DNA from: CAYORM01 sp964406375
GTDB lineage: Bacteria > Pseudomonadota > Alphaproteobacteria > DSM-16000 > Inquilinaceae
Assembly (NCBI GenBank): GCA_964406375.1
Contig: CAYORM010000006.1
Location: 1 to 64,000 of the forward strand
Length of the DNA stretch: 64,000 bases
Direction of reading: 5' to 3'
Shown here piece by piece: positions 8,980-17,934 of this stretch. Position 1 is the stretch's first letter, and each line of letters begins with the position of its first letter. Below the pieces are notes generated by a model. The model was given only the letters and a program-made list of their open reading frames with translations, made no database searches and was not told the DNA's origin. Position numbers and translations under genes: made by a program.

Positions 8980-9377
8980 GGCGCGGCTCCCTGGGCGATA
9001 AGCTCGACGCCCGCTACCCCCGCCGCGCGCAGCCGCGCCAGCAGCGCCAGCACGGCCACCGCCTCGACGGCCCCGTCGGCCTTGAGCCGGAGCGGGGCGG
9101 CATCCGGCGGACGCGCGGCAATCGCGTCGAGCAGCGCCGCCTCGTCCATGATCCGGCCGCCGAAGGCCAGCCGCCCGTCGGCGGCCAGCAGGATCGCCTC
9201 CGGATCGGCCGGCGCGCCCTCGAGCGCCTCGACCTCCGGCGGGTCGACGGGCAGCACCTCCTCCGGCTCGATCCGCCCCGCCAGCATGAAGAAGACGAGC
9301 AGCAGGAAGACGACGTTCACCAGCGGCAGAACGCCCTCGGGATAGCGCCTGTGACGCTTCGGCAGGTCGATGCGCAT
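8976..9377 (-). CDS. exbD: ExbD-like protein lacking the proton-carrying Asp
   Basis: 133 residues: short cytoplasmic tail, one membrane helix (about 16-35, VLPLVNVVFLLLVFFML), then a periplasmic domain. ExbD proteins carry an essential Asp in this helix (Asp25 in E. coli, in the pattern P-hydrophobic-ID). Here the position is Asn21, codon AAC at 9317-9315. Everything else looks like a normal ExbD, so it is not a decayed copy. It directly follows a second exbD that keeps the Asp, and is translationally coupled to tonB. Confidence 0.85.
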   Translation of the reverse strand: MRIDLPKRHRRYPEGVLPLVNVVFLLLVFFMLAGRIEPEEVLPVDPPEVEALEGAPADPEAILLAADGRLAFGGRIMDEAALLDAIAARPPDAAPLRLKADGAVEAVAVLALLARLRAAGVAGVELIAQGAAP

Positions 9378-9380
9378 CGC

Positions 9381-9806
9381 CTAACCCTCGACCAGCGCGG
9401 CACGGCTGACGCCGAGGCGTTCGAGACGCTCGAGTAGGTCGACCACCTCCTGCAGCACCACACCCGCGCCGGGCCGCACGAGGAAGAGCTGCCCGGGATC
9501 GGCGGCCAGCGCGGCTGCGATCTCCGCATCGAACGCGGCGGCGCCGAACGGCTCGCCATTGAGGTCGACGGCGCCGCCGGCCCCGATGCGGATCAGCATC
9601 GCACCGGCACCATCCGCAGCCACGCTGGCAATGCCGGGCACCGCCGCTCCGGACGGCGCCGGTTGTGCCGACAGGTCGAGCGGCATGGTGGTCCAGCGCG
9701 TGAAAGTCGTCGCCAGCATGAAGAAGATCAGCAGCACGCAGACGACATCGATGAGCGAGGTCAGCGTGACCGGCAGCGGGCGACGGCGGGGCGGGGCGAG
9801 ACGCAT
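9381..9806 (-). CDS. exbD: ExbD biopolymer transport protein
   Basis: 141 residues. The helix SLIDVVCVLLIFFMLATTF holds Asp20 at the position of the proton-conducting Asp of ExbD. The periplasmic domain follows (about 45-141). It works with ExbB as the proton-driven motor that energises TonB. It is 3 bases upstream of the second, Asn-containing exbD and 62 bases downstream of exbB. Confidence 0.9.
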   Translation of the reverse strand: MRLAPPRRRPLPVTLTSLIDVVCVLLIFFMLATTFTRWTTMPLDLSAQPAPSGAAVPGIASVAADGAGAMLIRIGAGGAVDLNGEPFGAAAFDAEIAAALAADPGQLFLVRPGAGVVLQEVVDLLERLERLGVSRAALVEG

Positions 9807-9868
9807 CGGATATCGGGCGATCGGCTGGACGATGCGGGGCTGAGGGGCGAACGGGCGGCAGTGGGGCG

Positions 9869-10711
9869 CTACGGCGCCCCATGCGCCTGCCGCACCGAGC
9901 CGAGCGGGACGACCGCCGGCCGTCCCGTTTCGGTGGCGGCGGGGCGACGCATGGTGAAGGCGCGGGTCAGCGCATCCTCGGTGACGTGATGGGCGCGGTC
10001 GGCGATCGCTTCGAACCAGCTGCCGATCAGCACCGCCGGGATAGCGACGGCGAGACCGGCGGCGGTGGTCACCAGCGCTTCCCAGATGCCGCCCGAAAGG
10101 GTCGAGGGCGAGACCTGCGCACCGGCGGCCTCGAGCTGCTGGAAGGCGGTGATCATGCCAAGCACCGTGCCGAAGAGGCCGACCAGCGGTCCGAGTGCAC
10201 CGATCACCTCAAGCACGCGCAGCCGCGCGCGCAGCGCCTGCAGCGCCGCGGCGGCGAGCCGCGTCACCTCCTCGCGCAGCGTCTCCTCCCCGACGCCGGA
10301 GGCGAGCCCGTCGATGGCGACCGCGACCGGGATGGCGGCCGGGTGACGGCTGCGCTCCAGCAGGGTGAGCGCCTCGCGGGTCCGGCCCGCGGCATGGAGC
10401 GCCAGCGCACCGTCGATCTGCCCCGTCGACCACAGACGCATCGAGGCGAACTGCCAGAGCTTGATGATCGCGACCGCGACGCCGACGATCGAGAAGGCCA
10501 GCAGCAGCAGCATCACCGGACCGCCGGCGTGGTAGAGCGACAGGATCGGCTCCCACATCCCGGCATCGGCAGCCGCCGGCGCCGCGAGGGCGGCACCCGC
10601 GTCCGAGGCGGGGCCCGTGATCATGTTGCCGGCGACCTCGGCAGCCTCGAGCGTGCTCTCGGCCGCGTTCACTGTCGCGGCACCCGCGGCATCGGTGAGG
10701 GTCGGGTCCAT
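9869..10711 (-). CDS. exbB: ExbB proton channel subunit
   Basis: 280 residues, MotA/TolQ/ExbB family. An Ala-rich N-terminal stretch of about 55 residues precedes helix 1 (PVMLLLLAFSIVGVAVAIIKLWQF). A cytoplasmic loop follows, then helix 2 (IGALGPLVGLFGTVLGMITAF, the family signature) and helix 3 (ALVTTAAGLAVAIPAVLIGSWF). ATG 10711 is chosen over the adjoining GTG 10714 because GGAG lies 7 bases upstream of it. It pairs with the two ExbD proteins downstream. Confidence 0.92.
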   Translation of the reverse strand: MDPTLTDAAGAATVNAAESTLEAAEVAGNMITGPASDAGAALAAPAAADAGMWEPILSLYHAGGPVMLLLLAFSIVGVAVAIIKLWQFASMRLWSTGQIDGALALHAAGRTREALTLLERSRHPAAIPVAVAIDGLASGVGEETLREEVTRLAAAALQALRARLRVLEVIGALGPLVGLFGTVLGMITAFQQLEAAGAQVSPSTLSGGIWEALVTTAAGLAVAIPAVLIGSWFEAIADRAHHVTEDALTRAFTMRRPAATETGRPAVVPLGSVRQAHGAP

Positions 10712-10726
10712 CACTTTTCTCCGGAC

Positions 10727-11197
10727 CTAGCGGGCGAGCGGTACGGCGCCGACGGCCGAGGTCTCGATCCGCCTGAGGCAGCGCTCGACCGGCCCCTCGG
10801 CGGTGGCGCAGGCGGGGGCGTCGTTCAGCAGCACGCGGCCGATCCGGTCGCAGGCGAGGTCAGGCCAGTCGAACAGCCGGACCGTCTCCTTCTCGCCCGG
10901 AACGGGCGCGAGATCGACCGCCATTCGGCCGAGGATCAGCCGGTCGGTGCCGAAGGCCACGAGATCGAGCTGCAGCGCCGCGAGATCCGCCTCGAGCGTG
11001 CTGGTCAGCACGAGATAGAACCGGCAGGCGCCGTCGACCGGCTCGAGCCGGTTGAGCTCGACGGCCAGCACCGTGTCGTGCGGCACCTCGCCGGCCGGCG
11101 GAGCGGGCGCATCCTGGGCATGGGCGGCGGGCAGTGCCGCAAGGGCGACACTGCAGGCGAGGAGGGCGCAGCGAGGAAAGTGGCGGCTGATCGGCAT
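10727..11197 (-). CDS. Uncharacterised periplasmic protein in hemin operon
   Basis: 156 residues with a signal peptide ending AAHAQ (about residue 28). The mature part contains NRLEPVDGACRFYLVLTSTLEADLAALQLDLVAF and three further cysteines near the C-terminus (DLACDRIG, APACATAEGPVERCLRR). I do not recognise a named domain. The position between hmuV and exbB, 12-16 bases from each, points to a part in TonB-dependent hemin uptake, for example assisting the ExbB/ExbD/TonB motor or periplasmic heme handling. That is inference from context. Confidence 0.75.
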   Translation of the reverse strand: MPISRHFPRCALLACSVALAALPAAHAQDAPAPPAGEVPHDTVLAVELNRLEPVDGACRFYLVLTSTLEADLAALQLDLVAFGTDRLILGRMAVDLAPVPGEKETVRLFDWPDLACDRIGRVLLNDAPACATAEGPVERCLRRIETSAVGAVPLAR

Positions 11198-11208
11198 GGC
11201 GGCTGACC

Positions 11209-11997
11209 TCAGGCGGCGGGAATGAGGACCGGGCGTGCGGCGCCCGGAGGCTGGACGCAGGTGACGGGCCAGCCATAGACGGACTGGACGGTCTCGGGGG
11301 TGAGGACGGCAGCGGGCGAGCCGCAGGCGACGAGCCGCCCGCGCGCCATCACCGCGATGGTGTCGGCATAGGTCGCGGCGAGGTTGAGATCGTGCAGCAC
11401 CACGAGCACCCCGGTGCCGTCATCGGCGAGGGCCCGCGCCGCCCGCAGGAGCTGAGCCTGATGGGCGATGTCGAGGCTGGCGGTGGGCTCGTCGAGCAGG
11501 AGGAAGGCCGGCTCAAGCCCCTCCAGCACGCCGTCGAGGATCTGCGCGAGTGCCCGTGCGAACTGCACGCGCTGCTGCTCGCCCCCCGAGAGCGTGGCGT
11601 AGCTGCGATCGGCCAGCGCCGTCGCATCGGCGAGCTCGAGCGCGCGGGCGATGATCCGTTCGTCGTGGCGGCGATCCGTCCGGCCGCGATGTGGGATGCG
11701 GCCGAAGGCGGCGATCTCGGCAGCGGTCATCGGAAAGTCGACGGTGACCGATTGCGAGAGCACAGCGCGCCGCCGGGCGAGCGCGACCGGATCCCAGGCC
11801 GCGAGCGGCCGGCCCTCGAAAATAATGCGGCCCGCCGCCGGCGGGCGATCGCCGGCGAGCAGGCGCAGCAGCGTCGATTTTCCGGCGCCGTTCGGCCCGA
11901 CGATCACGGTCATCTGGCCGGGCGGCACCGACAGGGACAGATCGGACAGCAGCTCGGCCCGGCCGGCGCGGAAGAAGACGCTCTCGGCGCGGATCAC
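11209..11997 (-). CDS. hmuV: Hemin ABC transporter ATPase HmuV
   Basis: 262 residues. Walker A GPNGAGKST, signature LSGGEQQRVQFARAL, Walker B FLLLDEPTAS, and H-loop VVLHDLNLAA are all intact. It drives import of heme from the periplasm together with HmuU and HmuT. It overlaps hmuU by 4 bases. Confidence 0.94.
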   Translation of the reverse strand: MIRAESVFFRAGRAELLSDLSLSVPPGQMTVIVGPNGAGKSTLLRLLAGDRPPAAGRIIFEGRPLAAWDPVALARRRAVLSQSVTVDFPMTAAEIAAFGRIPHRGRTDRRHDERIIARALELADATALADRSYATLSGGEQQRVQFARALAQILDGVLEGLEPAFLLLDEPTASLDIAHQAQLLRAARALADDGTGVLVVLHDLNLAATYADTIAVMARGRLVACGSPAAVLTPETVQSVYGWPVTCVQPPGAARPVLIPAA

Positions 11998-13091
11998 GGC
12001 ATCCCCCCCGCAAAGCGGCGGCCGAGCAGGATCGCCAGGAAGACGGGCGCGCCGAGCGCGGTGGTGACGAGGCCGATCGGCAGTTCGGCGGGCGCGACCA
12101 CCATCCGCGCCGCGAGATCGGCCAGCAGCAGCAGCGCGGCCCCGCCCAGCGCCGAGGCCGGCAACAGGGCGCGGTTGTCCGAGCCCATCACCAGGCGCAG
12201 CAGATGTGGCACGACGATGCCGACGAAGCCGATGACACCGGCAGCGGCGACCGCGGCGCCGATCGCCAGAGCCACCGCGAAAACCGCGATCTTCTTGGAC
12301 CGCTCTACCGGTATGCCGAGATAGAAGGCCGGCCCTTCGCCCAGCATCAGCGCGTTGAGCGCGCGCGCCAGGAACGGGGCGAGGATCAGCAGGATCAGGG
12401 TGAAGGGCGCGACGGCGGCGACCGACCGCCAGTTCGCCCCGCCCAGGCTGCCCATGCTCCAGAAGGTGACGCTGCGCAGCGTCGCATCGTCGGCGATGAA
12501 GATCAGGACGCCGACCGCCGCGCCGAGCAGCGCGTTGATGGCGATGCCCGCGAGCAGCATCAGCATGATCGAGGTGCGGCCGTCGCGCCGACCGGCCCGC
12601 CAGACCAGCAGCGTCGCCGCAAGGCCGCCGAGGAAGGCGGCGAGCGGCAGCATCACCATCTCGCCGAGAGGCAGCGAGACGATGCTCATCCCGCCGAGCA
12701 CGATGACGAGGACCGCGGCGAAGGCCGCACCGGCGCTGACACCGATCAGGCCGGGGTCGGCCAGCGGGTTGCGGAACAGCCCCTGCATCATCGCGCCGGT
12801 GACCGCCAGCACCATGCCGATCATCAGCCCGAGCAGCGCCCGCGGCAGGCGGATCGCCTCAACGATCGCCGCCTCCTGCGGGGACAGCGCGGCATCGCCG
12901 ATGCCGATGCGCGCGAGCAGCGAGGCGATCGCCTCGCCAGGATGGATCGGCGCAGGACCGATGCAGATCGCCGCCACGAAAGCCACGACGACGAGGACGG
13001 CGAGCCCCGTCGACACGAGGGCGACCCGCTCGCGCCGCATGAGGCGCGGGCGCGGGGTCGTCGGCAGGGTGGCGGCGACCGTGCTGGTCAC
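11994..13091 (-). CDS. hmuU: Hemin ABC transporter permease HmuU
   Basis: 365 residues, FecCD/BtuC-type permease with about ten membrane helices. Recognisable segments are RLPRALLGLMIGMVLAVTGAMMQGLFRNPLADPGLIGVS near the N-terminus and GPAFYLGIPVERSKK followed by GFVGIVVPHLLRLVMGSDNR near the C-terminus. It overlaps hmuT (ATG/TGA) and hmuV, as expected for a stoichiometric complex. Confidence 0.94.
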   Translation of the reverse strand: MTSTVAATLPTTPRPRLMRRERVALVSTGLAVLVVVAFVAAICIGPAPIHPGEAIASLLARIGIGDAALSPQEAAIVEAIRLPRALLGLMIGMVLAVTGAMMQGLFRNPLADPGLIGVSAGAAFAAVLVIVLGGMSIVSLPLGEMVMLPLAAFLGGLAATLLVWRAGRRDGRTSIMLMLLAGIAINALLGAAVGVLIFIADDATLRSVTFWSMGSLGGANWRSVAAVAPFTLILLILAPFLARALNALMLGEGPAFYLGIPVERSKKIAVFAVALAIGAAVAAAGVIGFVGIVVPHLLRLVMGSDNRALLPASALGGAALLLLADLAARMVVAPAELPIGLVTTALGAPVFLAILLGRRFAGGMP

Positions 13092-14047
13092 GGCGCGGGC
13101 TCCGCTCCCGCATGAGCGCCCTCGGCCGCGGTCGCCGCCATCCAGGGCCGCTCGGGCAGGCCCGGATCCTGCCAGGTGGGATGGATCAGCGCGGCGAGGT
13201 CACGGATCGCGAAGGGGGTACGCGGGCCCAGCCCGAGCAGGTAGAGCGTATCCATCTCGATGATCCGCCCGTCTCGCGCCGCGGGGGTCGTGGCCAGCGC
13301 CGGCTGGGCCGCGACGGCCTCGATGCCGCCCATCGCGTCGGCGGCATGCGCCGCGACGATGACCCAGTCCGGCGCCGCGGCCGCGATCGCCTCGAGCGAC
13401 GCCGGCTTGTAGCCGTCGATCGCATGGAACGGGTTGTCCGCTCCGGCCAGGGCGAGGATCGCGTCTGCGGCACTGCCGGAGCCGGCGACGAGCGGGGCAC
13501 CATTGGAAAAGCCGATGGTGAACATGATGGCGGGCCGCGTGCCATCCTCGGCCGCGACCGCCGCCGCGACCGCCGCTCCGACCGCGGCGAAATCCGCCGC
13601 GACGGCGTCGGCCATCGCCGCCGCCTCGGCCTCGAGCCCGATCGTCGCGCCGACGAGGCGGATCTTGTCGGTGATGCCCGCCGCCGTCGGCTCCTCCGGC
13701 ACGATGGTGACGGCCACGCCCGCCCCTTCGAGCTGATCGAAGGTGGCGGGCGGCCCCGCATCCGCGCTGGCCAGCAGGAGGCCGGGGCCGAGGGACAGGA
13801 TGCCCTCGGCCGCGAGCTGGCGGTAGTAGCCGATCTGCGGCAGCGCGGCGGCGGCCGGCGGGTAGGAGCTGGTCGCATCGACCCCGACGATGCGGGCCCC
13901 CGCGCCGAGGGCGTAGACGATCTCCGTCAGCGACCCGCCGGCTGTGACGATGGGGGCTTCCGCCTGCCCGTGCGCCTCCGGCTGGGCCGTGGCCGGAGCC
14001 GCCGCCAGCAGGAGGAGGGCGAGCCCGGCGACGCCGCCGCGCCTCAC
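13088..14047 (-). CDS. hmuT: Hemin-binding periplasmic protein HmuT
   Basis: 319 residues. GTG 14047 overlaps the hmuS stop (GTGA) and gives a signal peptide (GLALLLLAAAPATAQ). The mature protein has the cluster-A binding-protein pattern IVTAGGSLTEIVYALGAGARIVGVDATSSYP and PQIGYYRQLAAEGILSL. It binds heme in the periplasm and delivers it to HmuUV. The open frame continues upstream of the GTG, but that part is antisense to hmuS and not protein-like. Confidence 0.92.
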   Translation of the reverse strand: MRRGGVAGLALLLLAAAPATAQPEAHGQAEAPIVTAGGSLTEIVYALGAGARIVGVDATSSYPPAAAALPQIGYYRQLAAEGILSLGPGLLLASADAGPPATFDQLEGAGVAVTIVPEEPTAAGITDKIRLVGATIGLEAEAAAMADAVAADFAAVGAAVAAAVAAEDGTRPAIMFTIGFSNGAPLVAGSGSAADAILALAGADNPFHAIDGYKPASLEAIAAAAPDWVIVAAHAADAMGGIEAVAAQPALATTPAARDGRIIEMDTLYLLGLGPRTPFAIRDLAALIHPTWQDPGLPERPWMAATAAEGAHAGAEPAP

Positions 14048-15153
14048 GCGGCCGCCTCGGCGGCGAAGCCCTCGACGAGGTCCCGCCAAGCCGGATCCTC
14101 CGCCTCGCCCGGCTTGCGCTTGCCGAACAGCGAGACGACGAGCCGGTCCTCGCTGTCGAAGATTTCGAGCGAGGTCACGACGCCGTCGCGCGTCGGCTTG
14201 CGCACGACGAACCCGTGGGCGAGCTGAGGGCTCCGGACATGCAGGTTGAAGCCGGGGTCGAGCACGTTGAACCACTCGCCGATGGTCTTGAGGTTGACCA
14301 CCGGCCCGGTGTGGATCTGGATGCAACCGGGATTGCCGACGAAGATCATGATCGGCAGCCCGCTGCCGCTGGCGGCGGTGATGAGCCGCTCGAACGTCTC
14401 GGCGCCGACGGGCGTCGCGCGCCTTGCCGTGGCGAGGCGAAGCGCCTGCCGCCGGTTCCGGTCGAGGCCGAAGCGGCGCAGCATGTCGTGGAACTCGTGC
14501 ACGTCCTGCATCGCGTCCCAGGCCTCGTGGAAGCCCTGGACGTCGATCTCGGCATCGGGACGCGGTGCCGGCGCGGGCGGTTCCGCTTCGATCACCGGGG
14601 TGAGCGGCCGCTCCGGATCGGTGAAGCCGGCAACGATGCGGGCGAAGGCCGCGCGGTCCGTGCCGTCGACCACGAAGATCTTGTGGACCGCGGTGCCCTG
14701 CGCGTCGAAGAACTGCAGGCTGGGTCGTACATCGTCGCCGCCCGCAAGGCCGACCGCATAGCCGAAGCACCAGCGGCTGTAGAACAGCCGCAGGTCGATG
14801 TCGGCGCCCAGCGTGATGCCGACCTTGGGGCCCCCCGAGACCTTCTCATAGACGCCCGTCTTCTCGTGGACGATCGCCTCGTTGCGGGTGAGAGCCATCA
14901 GCGGCCCGGCCGGCTCGAGCGCGCCGATGATCGCGGGCCAGTCCGGGCGGAGCGCGACCACGTCGTCGCCGATCGCGACGAGCTCCGCCTCCGAGACGCC
15001 CAGCGCCGCCGCCGCATCGCGCGCGCGCAGCCGCGGCTGGTCGGCCTTGAGCGCGTCATGGGCGGCGCGCAGGGCGGCGCCGGCGAGGCGTCCGGCGGCG
15101 GCGGTGCTCGGGGTCACGGAGACCCCGGCGGCGGGAAGTGGCGTGTCTGCCAT
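14044..15153 (-). CDS. hmuS: Hemin-degrading factor HmuS
   Basis: 369 residues, the usual size for HmuS/ChuS/HemS. It consists of two repeats of the family fold: ALTRNEAIVHEKTGVYEKVS in the first half and HEFHDMLRRFGLDRNRRQAL followed by FVGNPGCIQIHTGPV in the second. These proteins bind cytoplasmic heme and in several species open the ring to release iron. It lies between the receptor gene (4 bases upstream) and hmuT. Confidence 0.93.
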   Translation of the reverse strand: MADTPLPAAGVSVTPSTAAAGRLAGAALRAAHDALKADQPRLRARDAAAALGVSEAELVAIGDDVVALRPDWPAIIGALEPAGPLMALTRNEAIVHEKTGVYEKVSGGPKVGITLGADIDLRLFYSRWCFGYAVGLAGGDDVRPSLQFFDAQGTAVHKIFVVDGTDRAAFARIVAGFTDPERPLTPVIEAEPPAPAPRPDAEIDVQGFHEAWDAMQDVHEFHDMLRRFGLDRNRRQALRLATARRATPVGAETFERLITAASGSGLPIMIFVGNPGCIQIHTGPVVNLKTIGEWFNVLDPGFNLHVRSPQLAHGFVVRKPTRDGVVTSLEIFDSEDRLVVSLFGKRKPGEAEDPAWRDLVEGFAAEAAA

Positions 15154-15157
15154 GTCG

Positions 15158-17518
15158 TCACCATCTCAGCGTGGCGGAGACCGCGAAGTTGCGGCCGGGC
15201 TGGGAATAAAGGTCGGGATTGGCCGCGACGTCGGAGCCGCCCCAGGCGACGTCCTGCGGGTTCCAGTAGAGCTCGTCGGTGATGTTGAAGACGCCCCCGG
15301 CGATCGTGAAATTGGGGGTCACGTCCCAGCTCGCCGTCAGGTCGAAGACGGTGCTCTCCGGCGCCACGAAGGTGCCCTCGGTCACCCGGTCGTGTTCGGC
15401 CCGGTAGGTGCCGGTGAACTCGATGCCGAGCCCGAGCCCAGGATCGTCCCAGCGCAGCCCGGCGACCAGTTTGAAGGGCTCGACCTCATTGACCGGCTCG
15501 CCCTGATCGTCCTCGCCGCGAGCGAAGGCAAAGGCGCCGAGAGCGGTGAAGCCGTGGCCGAGCGCGATGGCGGCGGTGCCCTCGATGCCCCAGATCGTCA
15601 CCTGGTCGAGGTTCACGTACTGGAACTGCTGGATGTAGCCTTCGGACAGCCCGTCGTCGCAGTTGCCGTCATCGTCCAGGCACTCGGCCGACAGGAAGTT
15701 CTCGTAGATCGAGTAGAAGGCCGAGAGGGTGAAGCTCGAGCCGTCGGCGAAGGAGCCGCGGAGGCCGATCTCAAAATTATCGCTCGTCTCAGGATCGAGA
15801 TCGGTCGTCGGGACGATCTCGTAGAGGATGGAGGTGTTGGTGAAGCCGGCGCTGGCCTCGTAATAGGGCGGTGCGCGGAAGCCGCGCGCATACTGCCCGT
15901 AGATCGAGAGCTCGTCGGACAGATCGTAGACGAGCCCTAGCTTCGGCGACACGGCGAACCATTCCGCATCCTCGGCCTCGGCGTCCGCGCCATTGGCTAG
16001 GTAGAACTCATCATCCGGCTCGACGAAGAGTCCGTAATAGTCAAAGCGTACCGCCGGAAACAGTGTCAGGCCGGTGTCGCCGATCACGATCTCGTCTTGT
16101 ACATAAAAGCCGATCTCGAGGGTGGTCGAATCCGGGAAGTATTTCCCGGGGTAGGTTTCACCGAGGATCGTCTTGGTCTCGGTGCCGTCGAACATCTCGA
16201 AGCCGGCCGAGGCGTGGTAGATGCCGGTGCGGTCGCGCGGCTGCGCGCTCTCGGTCGCGCTGACGTCGATGCCGTAGGTCAGCCGGTTCTCGACGTCACC
16301 GAACAGCGTGAAGCTGGAATGGAACTGCGCTTCGGCCGACAGGATCGTCTGGGTGAAATCGTAGTCGCTGACGACCGTGCAATGTCCGGCGAAGACATTG
16401 ATAGGCATTCCAAAGTCGCAATAGGTGAACGGGCCCGCCATGGTATGGACCCGGTACTGCTCCTGATGGTCGTGGCGCTCGAGGTGCTGGACACCGACAC
16501 GCCATAGGAAGCTGTCGATGAAGCCGATCGGCTCTGAATGCTCATGCTCGACCGAGAGGCGCCAGCGATTGAATTCGTCCTCGGAGGTGCTGGCGAGAAC
16601 CGTACTGGACAGTGCCGTGTCGATCTCGGTGTCGAGCCGGCTGGTGCGGTACTCGCCGGTGATGCGGAAGACGTCGGCATCGTTCGGGTAGAAGACGAGC
16701 TTGCCGAGGAAGCTGGTCGCCGAGAAATCCTGCGGGTTGGGATCAGCATCGCCGTTCGGCTGCGTCTCGTGCCCGTCGCGGCGGGTGACCACCGCGAGCA
16801 TCTCAACATTGCCCGCGTCGATCGCGACCGTGCCGGTTTCCGAGAAGGTCTCCGACGCGCTGTCGTAATTGACCTTGGTGCTGACGTAATAGTCCCGCCC
16901 GAACAGGCCCAGATAATCCGCCGGGTCCTTGGTGAAGTAGGAGACGACACCGCCCATGGCGTCGCTGCCGAACAGTGCCGAGCCGGGGCCGCGGATGATC
17001 TCGACCCGGCTGAGCGTGTCGACATCGACGATGTCACGGGCGTAAGTGTGGCCGAACTCCTCGAAATCGGGCAGGCGAAGCCCGTCCGACATCAGCATTA
17101 CGCGATTGCCGCCGATGCCGCGGATCACATAGCTCGTCGTGCCGGTCCGGGTCGGGTCGCCGCCGACACCGACCCCCGGCTCGTAGCGCACCAGATCGCC
17201 GATCGTGGTGACCAGCCTGTCCTCGATCTGTCGCGCGGTGACGACCGACATGGTGGTCGGCGTGTCGATCAGCGAGATCGGGTTACGCGTCGCGCTGATG
17301 ACGATCTCGTCGAGGGTGACGAAGGGCACGCTGTCGGCGGGCAGGATGAAGACGTCGCCGGCCGCGGCTTCCGGCGCCCCCATGGTGTCGCCCGTGGCGT
17401 CCCCGGCGGTCTCCCCCATCTCCGGCACCGTCTGCGCCAGGGCGCCTCCGCCCGGGACGAGTGGTGAAAGGGCGGTCGTCGCAAGGACGAGCCCGATCAG
17501 GCGGACGCGTGGAGACAT
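15158..17518 (-). CDS. hmuR: TonB-dependent hemin receptor
   Basis: 786 residues. Signal peptide (residues 1-27), then an insert and a TonB box region (FVTLDEIVISATRNPISLID). The plug carries GGDPTRTGTTSYVIRGIGGNRVMLMSDGLRLPDF and VEIIRGPGSALFGSDAMGGVVSY. The barrel has the FRAP motif (FRAPPYYE) and the downstream LDPETSDNFEIGLRG, as in heme receptors; no His lies between them. It ends in Trp (ATLRW), as outer-membrane barrels often end in an aromatic residue. ATG 17518 is preferred to TTG 17536 because GGAGAG lies 8-10 bases upstream. Confidence 0.92.
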   Translation of the reverse strand: MSPRVRLIGLVLATTALSPLVPGGGALAQTVPEMGETAGDATGDTMGAPEAAAGDVFILPADSVPFVTLDEIVISATRNPISLIDTPTTMSVVTARQIEDRLVTTIGDLVRYEPGVGVGGDPTRTGTTSYVIRGIGGNRVMLMSDGLRLPDFEEFGHTYARDIVDVDTLSRVEIIRGPGSALFGSDAMGGVVSYFTKDPADYLGLFGRDYYVSTKVNYDSASETFSETGTVAIDAGNVEMLAVVTRRDGHETQPNGDADPNPQDFSATSFLGKLVFYPNDADVFRITGEYRTSRLDTEIDTALSSTVLASTSEDEFNRWRLSVEHEHSEPIGFIDSFLWRVGVQHLERHDHQEQYRVHTMAGPFTYCDFGMPINVFAGHCTVVSDYDFTQTILSAEAQFHSSFTLFGDVENRLTYGIDVSATESAQPRDRTGIYHASAGFEMFDGTETKTILGETYPGKYFPDSTTLEIGFYVQDEIVIGDTGLTLFPAVRFDYYGLFVEPDDEFYLANGADAEAEDAEWFAVSPKLGLVYDLSDELSIYGQYARGFRAPPYYEASAGFTNTSILYEIVPTTDLDPETSDNFEIGLRGSFADGSSFTLSAFYSIYENFLSAECLDDDGNCDDGLSEGYIQQFQYVNLDQVTIWGIEGTAAIALGHGFTALGAFAFARGEDDQGEPVNEVEPFKLVAGLRWDDPGLGLGIEFTGTYRAEHDRVTEGTFVAPESTVFDLTASWDVTPNFTIAGGVFNITDELYWNPQDVAWGGSDVAANPDLYSQPGRNFAVSATLRW

Positions 17519-17698
17519 GCGCAGTGCTCTCCTCAAAGCACCGGCCTCGCCCCGAAGGGGGCCGGACTGTGGCGGTCACCGATCCGGGCCCCGGTTGTGC
17601 GGGCGGATCGGCGGTGCGTGCGGACGATTGGGGGTCGTCGTGGCTGCGCGCCGCTCAGGAGGAGACGGAAGCGACCGGCTGCGACTGGAGAAACGGAA

Positions 17699-17875
17699 CT
17701 ATTTGGTCAGGATCAGTTTGTGGTTGCGCGTGATGCGCAGGCGGTAGAGGGCACCGTCATGATTGATCATCAGCTCCCGCGCCTCGCCGAACAGATCGCG
17801 GGTGTCGATCGGGGCGGGGACGGTCGGGGCGCGCGTCGGCTGCGCCTCCGCGTCGGGCGTTGATGAATCAGGCAT
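17699..17875 (-). CDS. hmuP: Hemin uptake protein HmuP
   Basis: 58 residues. The conserved end ELMINHDGALYRLRIT and NHKLILTK identifies HmuP, a small protein that activates hemin receptor expression in rhizobia. The N-terminal half is Pro/Ala/Asp-rich and disordered. ATG 17875 has GGAGG 8 bases upstream. It is the first gene of the hemin operon, 180 bases ahead of the receptor gene and 45 bases below the Fur-like box. Confidence 0.9.
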   Translation of the reverse strand: MPDSSTPDAEAQPTRAPTVPAPIDTRDLFGEARELMINHDGALYRLRITRNHKLILTK

Positions 17876-17919
17876 GACATGCCTCCGTTCGGGGGCCGCT
17901 CACAGTTGCGAGTGACACT

Positions 17920-17934
17920 GCGAGTCATTCGCAT
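17920..17934. promoter_or_regulatory. Fur/Mur-like operator of the hemin operon
   Basis: TGCGAGTCATTCGCA is an inverted repeat of the TGC-N9-GCA kind bound by alphaproteobacterial Fur/Mur. A second, degenerate copy overlaps it upstream (TGCGAGTGACACTGCGA, 17908-17924). It sits 45 bases before hmuP, so iron repression of the whole operon is likely. The divergent lipoprotein gene starts 117 bases to the right. Confidence 0.6.

Noticed and set aside
12306..12313. TACCGGTA core inside hmuU
   Set aside because: It lies deep in a coding region and lacks the flanking G and C of the four operators, so it is probably chance.
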